Source of the DNA: an uncultured Lachnospiraceae bacterium
Lineage (GTDB): Bacteria > Bacillota > Clostridia > Lachnospirales > Lachnospiraceae
Length of the DNA stretch: 64,000 nt
Assembly: GCA_902761585.1 (NCBI GenBank)
Contig: CACWKX010000005.1
Coordinates: 80,575-144,574, forward strand
Direction of reading: 5' to 3'
Both the position numbers and the translations under genes were made by a program. Below, piece after piece: positions 27,903 through 37,080 of the stretch; positions within the stretch are counted from its first letter, which is position 1, and each line of letters begins with the position of its first letter. A model generated the notes under the pieces. It did no database searches, was not told the origin of the DNA, and was given only the letters and a program-made list of their open reading frames with translations.

Positions 27903-29285
27903 TTACTGTCCGCCTGCCAGCAGTTCCTCTCCGACCTTCACGACATCGCCGGCGCCCATCGTGATGACCAGGTCTCCGGGCTGAACGCTTTCAGCAAGGA
28001 AGTCTTCAATCTGGTGGAAGGACGGGAAATAGTAGGCATCCGTTCCGAGGTTTGCGATATTCTGCCGGAGCGTGTCGGAGCTGATCCCCAGGTTGTCCTT
28101 CTCACGGGCGGCGAAGATATCTGCCAGCACAACCGTATCCGCCATCGACAGCGCGTCCGCAAAGTCGTTCATGAGCGCTTTTGTCCGGGTATAGGTATGA
28201 GGCTGGAAGACGCACCAGATCTTCCGGTGCGGATAGTTTTCCGCTGCCTTCAGCGTTGCACGGATTTCCGTCGGGTGATGCGCGTAGTCATCGATGATGG
28301 TCGCCCCCTTCCACTCGCCCTTGATCTGGAAGCGGCGGTCTGCTCCGCCGAAGGAAAGAAGTCCCTCCCGGACATCCTCCATGGAGATGCCGAGCAGGTC
28401 GGAGACGGCGATGGCTGCCGTGGCGTTCTGGATGTTGTGTTCTCCCGGGATTTCGAGACGGAAATGGCCGAGATTTTTTCCGTGATGGCTTACGTCGAAG
28501 GAACCGATCCCCCGCTCATCATAAGTAATGTTCACCGGATAGTAGTCAGAGCCTTCTGTACCGTAGGTGACCACATCGGCGCTGATGCCCTCTGTGATCT
28601 CCGAGAGATTCGGAATTGCGCCGCTGATGACAAGCGTTCCGCCCTTCTTGATATTGCAGGCGAAACGGTGGAAGGAATGGCGGATGTCGTCCAGATCCTT
28701 GAAAAAGTCCAGGTGGTCCGCGTCGATGTTCAGAATCAGTCCGATTTTCGGGTAGAGGCTCAGGAAGCTGTTCGTGTACTCGCAGGCTTCCGTGATGAAA
28801 TTCTCAGAATCCCCGACGCGGATATTCCCGCCAATTTCCTTCAGGATTCCCCCGACGGAAATGGTCGGATCCATGGCAGCCTGCAGCTGAATGCAGGAGA
28901 GCATGGAGGTTGTGGTTGTCTTGCCGTGTGTTCCGGATATGGCAATGGAATTGTCGTAGTTCGCCATAATCTGACCGAGCAGCTGTGCCCGGGTGAGCAT
29001 CGGTTTGCGGAGGCGTACAGCCTCTGAGAACTCGGGATTGTCCGGATGGATGGCTGCGGTGTAGACGATGACGTCAGCCTCCGGGCGGATATTCTCTGCC
29101 CTCTGAGGATAGTCAATCCGGATTCCCCTGGCCTCAAGCGCCTCCGTCATCCTGGACTTCTTCGCATCCGAGCCGGTGACGGTGAATCCTTCCTTGACAA
29201 GAACGGACGCCAGTCCGCTCATGGAAATCCCGCCGATTCCAATAAAATGGACATGGCAGGGATGAATGAAATCAATCTGATACAC
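27903..29285 (-). CDS. murC: UDP-N-acetylmuramate--L-alanine ligase
   Basis: First Mur ligase of peptidoglycan precursor synthesis, joining L-Ala to UDP-MurNAc. I place the start at GTG 29285, ten bases after AAGGAG; this gives 460 residues, the family norm, and the usual opening MYQIDFIHPCHVHFIGIGG with the dinucleotide-like GIGGISMSGLA. The ATP loop is ISGTHGKTTTTSM; further motifs are EACEYTNSFL, LNIDADHLDFF, DDYAHHPTEI and FQPHTYTRT. The open frame upstream of the GTG is AT-rich and not coding. It is divergent from glgC. Confidence 0.95.
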   Translation of the reverse strand: MYQIDFIHPCHVHFIGIGGISMSGLASVLVKEGFTVTGSDAKKSRMTEALEARGIRIDYPQRAENIRPEADVIVYTAAIHPDNPEFSEAVRLRKPMLTRAQLLGQIMANYDNSIAISGTHGKTTTTSMLSCIQLQAAMDPTISVGGILKEIGGNIRVGDSENFITEACEYTNSFLSLYPKIGLILNIDADHLDFFKDLDDIRHSFHRFACNIKKGGTLVISGAIPNLSEITEGISADVVTYGTEGSDYYPVNITYDERGIGSFDVSHHGKNLGHFRLEIPGEHNIQNATAAIAVSDLLGISMEDVREGLLSFGGADRRFQIKGEWKGATIIDDYAHHPTEIRATLKAAENYPHRKIWCVFQPHTYTRTKALMNDFADALSMADTVVLADIFAAREKDNLGISSDTLRQNIANLGTDAYYFPSFHQIEDFLAESVQPGDLVITMGAGDVVKVGEELLAGGQ

Positions 29286-29597
29286 GATTGTGAAACTCCT
29301 TCCTTGCGTTTGAATGATGCATCCACAGTATACGCTATTGTCAGGGGTTTGAAAATAGCAGCAGTTGAGCGCGGAGCTTCCGGGGCAATATGCGCAGGAC
29401 CCTGGGAGGGAAAAGCAGAAAGGAGTCGGACGGGATGCACATCTACTGGGATAGCATGTGCAGGCCCTTGGAAGGGGAAAAGACGGGGAATTTACTGCTT
29501 TTATATGCATATACAATGTGAATATTTGCAAGTGTGTATGTATCTTGAAATAACTGAACAATAAGAACAAAAAACACGCGATATGTTTTATGAATTT

Positions 29598-29612
29598 GTG
29601 AAAATTGTTCAC
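29598..29612. promoter_or_regulatory. inverted repeat overlapping the glgC -35 region
   Basis: GTGAA (29598-29602) and TTCAC (29608-29612) separated by AATTG; the right arm overlaps the -35 box. It is a likely operator or regulator site in the murC-glgC divergent gap. Confidence 0.5.
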
Positions 29613-29637
29613 ATGCCAAAACCGATTGTGGTATAAT
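29608..29637 (+). promoter_or_regulatory. promoter of the glgC-glgD operon
   Basis: TTCACA (29608-29613), an 18-base spacer and TATAAT (29632-29637). It lies in the 398-base gap between murC and glgC; 29480-29660 is clearly AT-rich, and 29290-29480 shows no recognisable element. Confidence 0.7.
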
Positions 29638-29683
29638 ATTGTCATCTAACAAATAAATGACAGGGGGTAGGGGTGATAGCGTG

Positions 29684-30955
29684 ATGAAAAAAGAGATGAT
29701 CGCAATGCTTCTTGCGGGCGGTCAGGGGTCACGCCTCGGCGTACTGACGGCGAAGGTTGCAAAGCCGGCGGTTACGTTCGGAGGAAAGTACCGGATCATT
29801 GATTTTCCGCTCAGCAACTGCATCAATTCGGGAATCGACACAGTCGGTGTCCTGACACAGTATCAGCCTCTTAGACTCAATACTCATATTGGCATCGGCA
29901 TTCCATGGGATCTGGACCGCAATGAGGGCGGCGTCACGATCCTTCCGCCGTATGAGAAGGTGGGGAAGACGGAGTGGTATACAGGGACTGCGAATGCGAT
30001 TTACCAGAACCTGGCTTACATGGAGCAGTATCATCCGGACTATGTGCTGATCCTATCCGGCGACCACATCTACAAGATGGATTATGAGGTGATGCTCGAC
30101 TACCATAAATCGCATAACGCGGATGTGACGGTTGCCGTCATGCCGGTTCCGCAGGAGGATGCCTCCCGGTTTGGAATTGTGATCACGGACGGGAAGGGTA
30201 AAATCCAGGAATTTCAGGAGAAGCCGGAGCATCCGAAGAGCAATCTGGCATCGATGGGCATCTATATCTTCAGTTGGCCGGCCCTGAGGGATGCGCTGGT
30301 GGCGCTGTCCGAGCAGGAGAACTGCGATTTTGGCAAGCATGTCATTCCGTACTGCTTCAACAGCGGCCGGAACCTGTGCGCGTATGAATTCAATGGCTAC
30401 TGGAAGGATGTCGGGACACTCGGCTCGTACTGGGAAGCCAACATGGAGCTGATCGATATCGTGCCGGAATTCAATCTGTACGAGGAGTTCTGGAAGATTT
30501 ATACAAAGAATGACATCATTCCGCCGCAGTACATCTCTCCGGACGCGCGGCTGTACCGGTGCCTGATCGGGAACGGGACAGAGGTCAGCGGAGAGGTGAC
30601 CAATTCCGTCATCGGCAATGGTGTCATGATCGGACGCGGGGCAAAGATCCGCGACTCCATTGTGATGCATGGTGCGGTGATCGAAGACGGAGCGGTTCTG
30701 GACAAGGCGATCGTTGCGGAGAATGCCCATATCGGGCAGGGAGCGGTCATAGGCTGCGGAGATGCGGTACCGAACCGTGTGAAGCCGAAGATCTACGGGT
30801 ACGGCCTTGCAGTTGTCGGGGAGGACACGGAGATTCCCCCGAATGTGCGCATCGGGCGCAATACTGCTGTAACCGGCAGGACAGTTCCGGAGGATTACCC
30901 GGACGGACAGCTCGCCAGCGGCGGGATTCTGGATAAGGCAGGTGTTGTGTCATGA
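29684..30955 (+). CDS. glgC: glucose-1-phosphate adenylyltransferase, catalytic subunit GlgC
   Basis: Makes ADP-glucose for glycogen synthesis. The nucleotidyltransferase loop [11 protein letters not shown] opens the protein, followed by [32 protein letters not shown] and [18 protein letters not shown]; the C-terminal part is a left-handed beta-helix with hexapeptide-like repeats (about residues 290-400). ATG 29684 and GTG 29681 are both spaced acceptably from AGGGG; I chose ATG. The length is 423 residues. The stop overlaps the glgD start (ATGA), as expected for a GlgC-GlgD heterotetramer. Confidence 0.95.
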   Translation: MKKEMIAMLLAGGQGSRLGVLTAKVAKPAVTFGGKYRIIDFPLSNCINSGIDTVGVLTQYQPLRLNTHIGIGIPWDLDRNEGGVTILPPYEKVGKTEWYTGTANAIYQNLAYMEQYHPDYVLILSGDHIYKMDYEVMLDYHKSHNADVTVAVMPVPQEDASRFGIVITDGKGKIQEFQEKPEHPKSNLASMGIYIFSWPALRDALVALSEQENCDFGKHVIPYCFNSGRNLCAYEFNGYWKDVGTLGSYWEANMELIDIVPEFNLYEEFWKIYTKNDIIPPQYISPDARLYRCLIGNGTEVSGEVTNSVIGNGVMIGRGAKIRDSIVMHGAVIEDGAVLDKAIVAENAHIGQGAVIGCGDAVPNRVKPKIYGYGLAVVGEDTEIPPNVRIGRNTAVTGRTVPEDYPDGQLASGGILDKAGVVS

Positions 30956-32070
30956 GAGCGGTAGGTATGATCCTTGCGGGCGGCAACAGCTACCGCATGA
31001 GGGAGTTATCCAACAAGAGAGCGATCGCGGCGATGCCGATTGCAGGCAGCTTCAGAAGCATCGACTTTGCACTCAGTTCCATGTCCAATTCGAGGATCCA
31101 GAAGGTAGCGGTCCTGACGCAGTATAATTCACGTTCCCTGAACGAGCATCTGAGCTCCTCCAAGTGGTGGGACTTTGGAAGAAAGCAGGGCGGACTGTTT
31201 GTCTTTCCTCCGACGGTGACGGCGGACAACAGCTTCTGGTACAGAGGAACGGCGGATGCGCTTTACCAGAATCTGGATTTTTTGAAAAACTGCCATGAGC
31301 CGTATGTGGTGATTGCCTCAGGGGATGGGGTTTATAAGCTTGATTTTAACAAGGTGCTCGAGTATCATATCGCCAAGAAGGCGGATATCACGGTCGTGTG
31401 CAAGCAGCTCCCGCCGGGAGAAGACGTTTCCAGATTCGGCGTTCTGAGGATGAATGAAAACTGCAGGATTGAGCAGTTTGAGGAAAAGCCGATGGCTTCC
31501 GATGCGAATACAATATCGTGCGGAATCTATGTGGTGCGGAGACGTCAGCTGATCGAGCTGATTGAGAAGAGTGCAGAGGAAGGGAGGTTTGATTTCGTCC
31601 GTGACATCCTGATCCGTTATAAGGGAGTCAGGAAGATCTTCGGGTATAAGATTGACAGCTACTGGAGCAACATCGCGTCAGTAGAATCTTATTTCCGGAC
31701 GAACATGGATTTCCTGAAGAAGGAGGTCCGGGATTACTTCTTCCGGGAATACCCGGAAGTCCATTCGAAAGTCGATGATCTTCCGCCGGCGAAGTACAAT
31801 CCGGGAAGCGAGGTGAAAAACAGTCTCATTTCCGCGGGATCGATCATCAATGGTGCTGTTGAAAATTCGATTTTATTCAGCAATGTATTTGTAGGAGAAA
31901 ACTGTGTAATCAAGAATTCCATCGTGCTGAGCGATGTGTATCTTGGTGACAATGTTCATTTGGAAAACTGCATCGTGGAAAGTCGCGACACCATTCGCGC
32001 CAATACTTATTATAACGGAGATGATGGTATCAAGATCGTCATCGAGTCAGATGAACGTTACGTCCTATAA
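30952..32070 (+). CDS. glgD: glucose-1-phosphate adenylyltransferase subunit GlgD
   Basis: Partner subunit of GlgC in Firmicutes. The loop is degenerate ([23 protein letters not shown]) relative to GlgC, lacking the GxGxRL catalytic pattern, which is typical of the regulatory GlgD. Further on: [15 protein letters not shown] block ([14 protein letters not shown]), [28 protein letters not shown] and a C-terminal beta-helix. 372 residues. It overlaps glgC by four bases. Confidence 0.94.
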   Translation: MRAVGMILAGGNSYRMRELSNKRAIAAMPIAGSFRSIDFALSSMSNSRIQKVAVLTQYNSRSLNEHLSSSKWWDFGRKQGGLFVFPPTVTADNSFWYRGTADALYQNLDFLKNCHEPYVVIASGDGVYKLDFNKVLEYHIAKKADITVVCKQLPPGEDVSRFGVLRMNENCRIEQFEEKPMASDANTISCGIYVVRRRQLIELIEKSAEEGRFDFVRDILIRYKGVRKIFGYKIDSYWSNIASVESYFRTNMDFLKKEVRDYFFREYPEVHSKVDDLPPAKYNPGSEVKNSLISAGSIINGAVENSILFSNVFVGENCVIKNSIVLSDVYLGDNVHLENCIVESRDTIRANTYYNGDDGIKIVIESDERYVL

Positions 32071-32112
32071 TCAAAAGTAGGGATAGAAAGGCATGTCTGA
32101 TAGGTGATTTGT

Positions 32113-32382
32113 ATGACGATTACTGATGTAAGAGTAAGGAGGTTCTCCAAAGAGGGCAAGATGAAGGCTGTGGTTTCGATCACAATAGACGGCGAGTTTG
32201 TCGTCCACGACATCAAGGTGATCGAGGGCGAGAAGGGGCTGTTTATTGCGATGCCTTCCCGCAAGACTGCAGAGGGGGAGTACCGGGATATCGCGCATCC
32301 GATCAATTCCGAGACCCGCCAGCAGATGCAGGACATCATCCTGACCGAGTACGAGAAAGCCATTCAGACGACCGAAGAGTAG
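32113..32382 (+). CDS. spoVG: SpoVG family regulatory protein
   Basis: Small conserved nucleic-acid-binding regulator linked to sporulation and cell division in Firmicutes. Start ATG 32113 after AGGTGAT; peptide [15 protein letters not shown], then [34 protein letters not shown] and [10 protein letters not shown], nearly diagnostic. 89 residues. It lies 42 bases after glgD and is followed by a strong terminator, so it probably shares the glg transcript, an uncommon pairing. Its presence suggests but does not prove sporulation ability. Confidence 0.95.
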   Translation: MTITDVRVRRFSKEGKMKAVVSITIDGEFVVHDIKVIEGEKGLFIAMPSRKTAEGEYRDIAHPINSETRQQMQDIILTEYEKAIQTTEE

Positions 32383-32446
32383 ACCAGAATGTATTTCTGA
32401 TGACGAATCCATCACAAACACAAACAGTAATAGATCTGTGCGATGA

Positions 32447-32478
32447 GCCGCGGGACTGAAGTCCTGCGGCTTTTCTTG
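32447..32478 (+). terminator. terminator after spoVG
   Basis: GCCGCGGGAC (32447-32456) pairs with GTCCTGCGGC (32461-32470), one G-U pair, followed by TTTTCTTG. Confidence 0.9.
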
Positions 32479-32504
32479 CGAACGTCCAGGCGAGCTAGTA
32501 TACT
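32476..32504 (+). promoter_or_regulatory. promoter for the structured leader and plsC-like gene
   Basis: TTGCGA (32476-32481), a 17-base spacer and TATACT (32499-32504). It directly follows the spoVG terminator and places the transcript start near 32511, giving a leader of about 170 bases. Confidence 0.75.
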
Positions 32505-32510
32505 GAAAAA

Positions 32511-32681
32511 CGACTGATGCCGGGCAGATCTGCATGGAGATGGAGAGCCTGCGTGGCCGGGTCCCTGTGAGGAAAGTCCATTCCCGTACCTGCGGCAGGA
32601 ATGGGGCACCATGCATGAACGACTGCCCAGGGTGGCAGGGCTGTAAAGAGGGGTGCAGGAGATGCACCGGGAGGAAATGAG
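32511..32681 (+). ncRNA. structured 5' leader of the plsC-like gene, unknown class
   Basis: Non-coding stretch between a good promoter and the acyltransferase start. Perfect helices: GGGCAG (32522-32527) with CTGCCC (32623-32628); TGCATGG (32531-32537) with CCATGCA (32609-32615); CCATTCC (32578-32584) with GGAATGG (32598-32604); and GGTGCA (32652-32657) with TGCACC (32663-32668), which ends at the ribosome site GGGAGG (32669-32674). CTGCC (32623-32627) can instead pair with GGCAG (32634-32638), so two folds exclude each other. It also contains GAGGAAAGTCC (32569-32579) and ATGAACGACTGCC (32615-32627), which resemble conserved RNase P RNA segments. It is too short and lacks other conserved regions for a normal RNase P RNA. 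Cis-regulatory RNA is my preferred reading. Confidence 0.5.
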
Positions 32682-33422
32682 ATGCTGAGAGCAGTCGGCG
32701 CGCTGATGATGGCGGCCCTTTATCTGATTGTGACACTGCCGTATCTGGGAATTCTGGGACTTCTCAGGAAAAAATGGCCGACGCTCGGCGACCGGACAAG
32801 CTTCCGGATGGTGCAGTTTGGCTTCCGGATGGTAAAGCTGCCCTGCGGCATCAGGCTGGATACCTACGGGCTTGAGAATATTCCGAAGGACAGACCGGTG
32901 CTGTTTGTCGGGAACCACAGGAGCTACTTTGATGTGATTCTGACTTATCCGCAGCTGCCGCCGATCACGGCGTTCGTGGCCAAGAGCGACTTTGAGAAGG
33001 TGCCGATCCTTCCGATCTGGATGAAGCGGCTGTACTGCGAGTTCCTTGTAAAGGATGACATCCGCCAGAACCTCGAAAGTATTGTGCGCGCGATCGGAAC
33101 CGTGAAGAAGGGTGTCTCGATGTTCATTTTCCCGGAGGGGAAGCGGAACACGGGCGATGATGAGCGGGAGCTTCTGCCATTTCATGAGGGCTCATTCAAG
33201 ATTGCGACCAAGACGAAGTGCGCGATCGTGCCGGTGGCCATCTGCGGGACGAGAGATCTCTTTGAGAATCATTTCCCGAAGGTGAAGGGCGGGCATGTCA
33301 TCATCGAATACGGAAAACCGATCGAGACAGCCGGTATGTCCCGGGAGGAGCTGAAGGGGATCGGCGCAAAGACCCGGGAGGTCGTTCAGGAGATGGTTGT
33401 GAAAAACCATGACAGGCTTTGA
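32682..33422 (+). CDS. plsC: 1-acyl-sn-glycerol-3-phosphate acyltransferase, PlsC family
   Basis: Membrane-bound acyltransferase making phosphatidic acid for phospholipid synthesis. One N-terminal hydrophobic segment (about residues 5-27), then the catalytic NHRSYFD (HX4D), the substrate motif FPEGKRN and the block AIVPVAICGTRD. 246 residues. ATG 32682 has GGGAGG seven bases upstream, right after a leader hairpin. Expression may be set by the leader described above. Confidence 0.9.
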   Translation: MLRAVGALMMAALYLIVTLPYLGILGLLRKKWPTLGDRTSFRMVQFGFRMVKLPCGIRLDTYGLENIPKDRPVLFVGNHRSYFDVILTYPQLPPITAFVAKSDFEKVPILPIWMKRLYCEFLVKDDIRQNLESIVRAIGTVKKGVSMFIFPEGKRNTGDDERELLPFHEGSFKIATKTKCAIVPVAICGTRDLFENHFPKVKGGHVIIEYGKPIETAGMSREELKGIGAKTREVVQEMVVKNHDRL

Positions 33423-33527
33423 ATCCTGGAAGGCCCGGCAGGAAAAGGTACGATTCAGAAAGTCTTAAGCCTTTCTTCAGGGATCGTGCCGGGGAGATCT
33501 GATAAAATATCGTTATGATTACACGCA

Positions 33528-33545
33528 GTGTCGGACTTCTGACAC
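33528..33545. promoter_or_regulatory. inverted repeat upstream of the response regulator
   Basis: GTGTC (33528-33532) and GACAC (33541-33545) flank GGACTTCT; a -10-like TAAAAT lies at 33503-33508. It could be an autoregulatory site for the two-component system. Confidence 0.35.
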
Positions 33546-33582
33546 GATAATCACAGGATAGTCTGATGGAAGGGAGTGCGGG

Positions 33583-34290
33583 ATGTACAACATTCTTGTC
33601 TGTGACGATGAGAAGGAGATCACGGATGCGATCGAGATCTACCTCAGCCAGGAAGGCTACAGAGTGCTGAAGGCTTACAACGGAAAACAGGCGTTGGAGA
33701 TCATGAAGAAGGAAGAGATTCATCTTCTGATCATTGACCTGATGATGCCGGAGATGGACGGAATTCATGCGATCCTGGAGATCCGGAAGACATCCAGCAT
33801 TCCGATTATTGTGCTGTCGGCGAAGTCCCAGGATGCAGACAAGATTCTCGGCCTGAATGTCGGGGCGGACGATTATGTCACAAAGCCGTTCAACCCGCTG
33901 GAGCTTGTCGCGCGCGTCAAGAGTCAGATGCGGCGGTATACGGCGCTGGGCAACATCGCCGAGACAGCCTCGGAGGAGGAGAATGTCTTCCATTCCGGCG
34001 GACTTGTGATTGACGACAACAAGAAGGAAGTGACGGTGGACGGCGAGCCGATCCGGCTGACCCGGATTGAGTACAACATCCTGCTGTTTCTTCTGCAGAA
34101 CAAGGGAAAGGTGTTCTCCATCGAGCAGATCTACGAGAAGATCTGGAAGGAGGAGGCATTCTGCGCGGACAATACGGTGACCGTGCATATCCGCCATATC
34201 CGGGAGAAGATCGAGATTGACCCGAAGAACCCGAAGTACCTGAAGGTGATGTGGGGAATCGGCTACAAGGTGGAGGACCTGGATTCCTGA
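33583..34290 (+). CDS. OmpR-family response regulator
   Basis: DNA-binding regulator of a two-component pair. The receiver domain (1-120) has the acidic pair DD at 8-9, the phospho-acceptor Asp52 in IIDLMMPEMDG, LSAKSQD and the Lys in VTKPFNPLEL; the winged-helix domain (about 130-232) ends with VTVHIRHIREKIE and YLKVMWGIGYKVED. 235 residues. ATG 33583 follows GGGAG. The kinase gene starts 80 bases after the stop. VanR/PhoB-like; the target genes are unknown. Confidence 0.93.
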   Translation: MYNILVCDDEKEITDAIEIYLSQEGYRVLKAYNGKQALEIMKKEEIHLLIIDLMMPEMDGIHAILEIRKTSSIPIIVLSAKSQDADKILGLNVGADDYVTKPFNPLELVARVKSQMRRYTALGNIAETASEEENVFHSGGLVIDDNKKEVTVDGEPIRLTRIEYNILLFLLQNKGKVFSIEQIYEKIWKEEAFCADNTVTVHIRHIREKIEIDPKNPKYLKVMWGIGYKVEDLDS

Positions 34291-34370
34291 AGACAGGCAG
34301 CGCACGGGATGGCAGCGGGGACTTCCCGGGAATGCGGACAGCTGCGGACGCAGGGCGGACAAACAGAAAG

Positions 34371-36776
34371 ATGCGATTCATGAAGAAAAAAGCGAACAAG
34401 AGCGGCAAGACCAGCAAGAACAGAGCAGCGGACAGAAAACAGAACAGCAGACAGTACAGCATGGGCCTGAAGACGGGAATTGCCTGCCTTCAGGCCCTGT
34501 GCGTTGCGATCATCACGGTCTGCACGCTGACGGTGGGCTACTGGACGGACAATACGTACAACCTGGAAGAGCTGGGGAGACCGTTCGAGGAGACGTCCAT
34601 CTTCCTGAATGATGTGGAGCGGATTGTCCGCGCAAAGATCAACTGTACGAGGAATGAAGCCCTGTTCGAGACCGACGGCGAGGAGGATCTCAGCAAAAAG
34701 ATCGATATCCGCCAGTATGTGGCGGGCGTCAGCGATACGGCCAATCAGAATGAGAATACGACCTACCTGCTCTCGGACCTGATCAATTTCTATCCGAATA
34801 CCGGGGCGCTTGAGGAGATCGTCGCGAAGCTGGACAACTCGGAAAATCCGTCGGATGCTTCCTATGACAATCTGGCATCCCTTGCATCCGGTATGGAGAA
34901 GATTCTTCCTGTGTCAGGCAGCACGCTCGCGGACACGGCGAAGCTGTCCGGGAGTCCGTACACGAAGCTGTCTGAGTACTACAGTGATCTGTGCCAGACA
35001 AGTGCGGATCTGTACAGACGGTACCAGAGCTATACGGCCGAGCACAGTGACCCGAAGGGGGAGGCGCATCAGAAGGCGCCAGGGAACATCCGCTATTTCG
35101 CGGAGAACACGACCACCAAGGCGTACTATACGAATCTGGATGCGAGAAGCTGCTCGGAGGCGAAGAGTCTGATCGCGAAGTCGGATGATCTGAAGTTTCT
35201 GTTTGAGGGGGTCCGGACGATGAACATCATGGTTGCGGACACGGAGCATTCCCTGAACAAGACTGTAACATCGAAATTCATCGATACAGTATTCCTGGGC
35301 TCAAATGAACGGATTGTCATCGCCTACGAGCCGGGATATCCGGTCGGGGATACCCTGCACCAGGACTATCTGGCGTATCAGAGCCGCAGACCGGTTGCGG
35401 TCGGCGCTGTCGTCCTTGGTATTCTGTCCGCCCTGTGCCTGCTGGCGCTTCTGGTGCTCGGAGGAATGGTGACTGGCAGGAGGGATTCGGAAACGCTGGA
35501 GCAGGAGGGCTGGTTTGACCGGATTCCGACGGAAATCGCGGCCGGGATGCTGCTCGGAATGGTTATGATCTGGTACTGGGTGATGCAGCGCCTGAAGGGA
35601 ACCATGTTTTTCCCGGGGGATCACCTGAAAGGCTGGTATGTTGTGCTGGCCGTGACGGAGTATCTGCTCGGCGTGAGCGGACTATACAGCATCATCAGGA
35701 GACGCCGGCATCAGACATTTGCGACCAACTCTGTCATCTACACAGTCGTCCGTGTCAGTCAGCAGGTGATCAACGCCCGCGTGACATCCGGGAAGCTTCT
35801 GATGGTCTACTCCCTCTTTATTGCCGCGAACTTCCTGTTCCTCCGCGCCTTCGGCACCATCGGCATCATCATGGTGCTGGTGCTGGACATGGGGCTGATT
35901 CTCTATCTGATGCGGGATCAGGTCGGCAAGCTCAGTGTCCGGCAGGGACTCAGGGAGATTTCGAAGGGCAGGCTGGATTACAAGATTGACACGCATGGGC
36001 TGACCGGGGACAGCCTGGAGATGGCAAGAGCCGTCAACGAGATGGGGGACGGTCTTCAGGAGGCCGTCAACTCGATTGTGAAAAATGAGCGCCTGAAGGC
36101 GGAGCTGATCACGAATGTGTCCCATGATCTGAAGACGCCGCTGACCTCCGTGATCAACTATGTGGATCTGTTGAAACGGCTGGATCTGAAGGACGAGCGG
36201 GCAAAAGAGTACATCGATGTCCTGGACCACAAGTCCCAGCGCCTCAAGTCGCTGATCTCGGACCTGATCGATGCCAGCAAGATCAGCTCGGGCAATATTG
36301 AGCTGGATATGCAGCCGCTTGATCTGAGATCAATGCTGATGATGGCGGAGGGTGAATTTGAGGAGCGGTTTGAGGATGCAAAGCTGACGGTCCGGATGGC
36401 GCTCCCGGAGAGCGCAGAGATGATTTCAGCGGACGGCTCCCAGCTGTACCGGGTTCTGGACAACCTCTTCTCCAATACGGCAAAGTACGCGAAGGAGGGA
36501 ACGGAGGTCCGCCTCACGATGACGCAGGAGGACGGATATGTGCAGGTGCTGCTTTCCAATACCTCCCGTGACTATCTGGAGAAGAGCGGAGACGAGCTCC
36601 TCGAGCGGTTTGTCCGGGGCGATCAGGCAAGGAGCAGCTCGGAGGGTTCGGGCCTCGGACTTTCCATCGCGAAGAACCTGACGGAGCTCATGGGCGGACA
36701 GTTCAGCGTGGAAGCCGGCGGTTATACGTTTGAAACCTCACTCAGATTTCCGGTGCTTTCTGAACCCGGTTCGTGA
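34371..36776 (+). CDS. multi-pass sensor histidine kinase with a large extracellular domain
   Basis: Membrane kinase partner of the response regulator. From ATG 34371 (801 residues): a basic cytoplasmic tail, TM1 (about 25-47), an extracellular region of some 270 residues, then a cluster of about five TM segments (about 340-500), a HAMP-like stretch, the dimerization/phosphotransfer helix with His585 in NVSHDLKTPLTS, and an ATPase domain with NLFSNTAKYA and GSGLGLSIAKNL. The extra TM cluster makes it larger than ordinary VanS-like kinases. The start is uncertain: ATG 34380 is close behind and no strong ribosome site is visible. The signal sensed is unknown. Confidence 0.88.
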   Translation: MRFMKKKANKSGKTSKNRAADRKQNSRQYSMGLKTGIACLQALCVAIITVCTLTVGYWTDNTYNLEELGRPFEETSIFLNDVERIVRAKINCTRNEALFETDGEEDLSKKIDIRQYVAGVSDTANQNENTTYLLSDLINFYPNTGALEEIVAKLDNSENPSDASYDNLASLASGMEKILPVSGSTLADTAKLSGSPYTKLSEYYSDLCQTSADLYRRYQSYTAEHSDPKGEAHQKAPGNIRYFAENTTTKAYYTNLDARSCSEAKSLIAKSDDLKFLFEGVRTMNIMVADTEHSLNKTVTSKFIDTVFLGSNERIVIAYEPGYPVGDTLHQDYLAYQSRRPVAVGAVVLGILSALCLLALLVLGGMVTGRRDSETLEQEGWFDRIPTEIAAGMLLGMVMIWYWVMQRLKGTMFFPGDHLKGWYVVLAVTEYLLGVSGLYSIIRRRRHQTFATNSVIYTVVRVSQQVINARVTSGKLLMVYSLFIAANFLFLRAFGTIGIIMVLVLDMGLILYLMRDQVGKLSVRQGLREISKGRLDYKIDTHGLTGDSLEMARAVNEMGDGLQEAVNSIVKNERLKAELITNVSHDLKTPLTSVINYVDLLKRLDLKDERAKEYIDVLDHKSQRLKSLISDLIDASKISSGNIELDMQPLDLRSMLMMAEGEFEERFEDAKLTVRMALPESAEMISADGSQLYRVLDNLFSNTAKYAKEGTEVRLTMTQEDGYVQVLLSNTSRDYLEKSGDELLERFVRGDQARSSSEGSGLGLSIAKNLTELMGGQFSVEAGGYTFETSLRFPVLSEPGS

Positions 36777-36792
36777 CATCAGGCTTCACGTC

Positions 36793-36924
36793 GGAGGCCC
36801 GGTTCGCAGCGCCGGTATCCGCGTTGGAGGCCCGGTCTGCAGAACCGGCACCCGCGTTCGAGGCCCGGTTTGCAGTGCCGGAACCTGCATCGGAGACTTG
36901 GTTCGCAGCGCCGGTATCCACCAG
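36793..36924 (+). repeat. 33-bp tandem repeat array, four copies
   Basis: Units at 36793, 36826, 36859 and 36892, each opening (G/C)GAGGCCCGGT and containing a CCGG-N9-CCGG inverted repeat, the last copy most diverged. The array follows the kinase stop and precedes the zinc-ribbon gene in a 304-base gap. The period is 11 codons and a short frame (36730-36981) runs through it, but there is no ribosome site, so I do not call it a gene. Each unit can fold into a small hairpin. Confidence 0.85.
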
Positions 36925-36966
36925 CGGCGGTTTCGTGAAAGTTTGGTGAATTCTGTCACAATTGCC

Positions 36967-36994
36967 TTGCAGATAAATTAAATTGTGCTATCGT
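36967..36994 (+). promoter_or_regulatory. promoter before the zinc-ribbon membrane protein
   Basis: TTGCAG (36967-36972), 16 bases, TATCGT (36989-36994), in a short AT-rich patch after the repeat array. Confidence 0.5.
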
Positions 36995-37080
36995 GATTAC
37001 AGCCGCTTCGGTCGGGACGCACTCCCGGACCCGGGATTCTTCCAGACCGGAGCAATACGATCTGCAAGGAGTGGGAAATT

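Noticed and set aside
27873..29027. Long plus-strand open frame opposite murC
   Set aside because: It is a frame shadow of GC-rich murC codons, has no ribosome site and no recognisable domain, while murC is unmistakable.
32511..32681. A complete RNase P RNA gene
   Set aside because: Only two short conserved segments match; the region is about half the usual length, lacks the specificity domain and ACAGAA junction, and runs straight into a coding gene.
36793..36924. CRISPR array
   Set aside because: Repeats are contiguous without spacers, diverged, and no cas genes are present.
36730..36981. 83-codon open frame through the 33-bp array
   Set aside because: It begins inside the kinase gene in another frame and has no ribosome site; its apparent 11-residue repeats follow from the DNA period.
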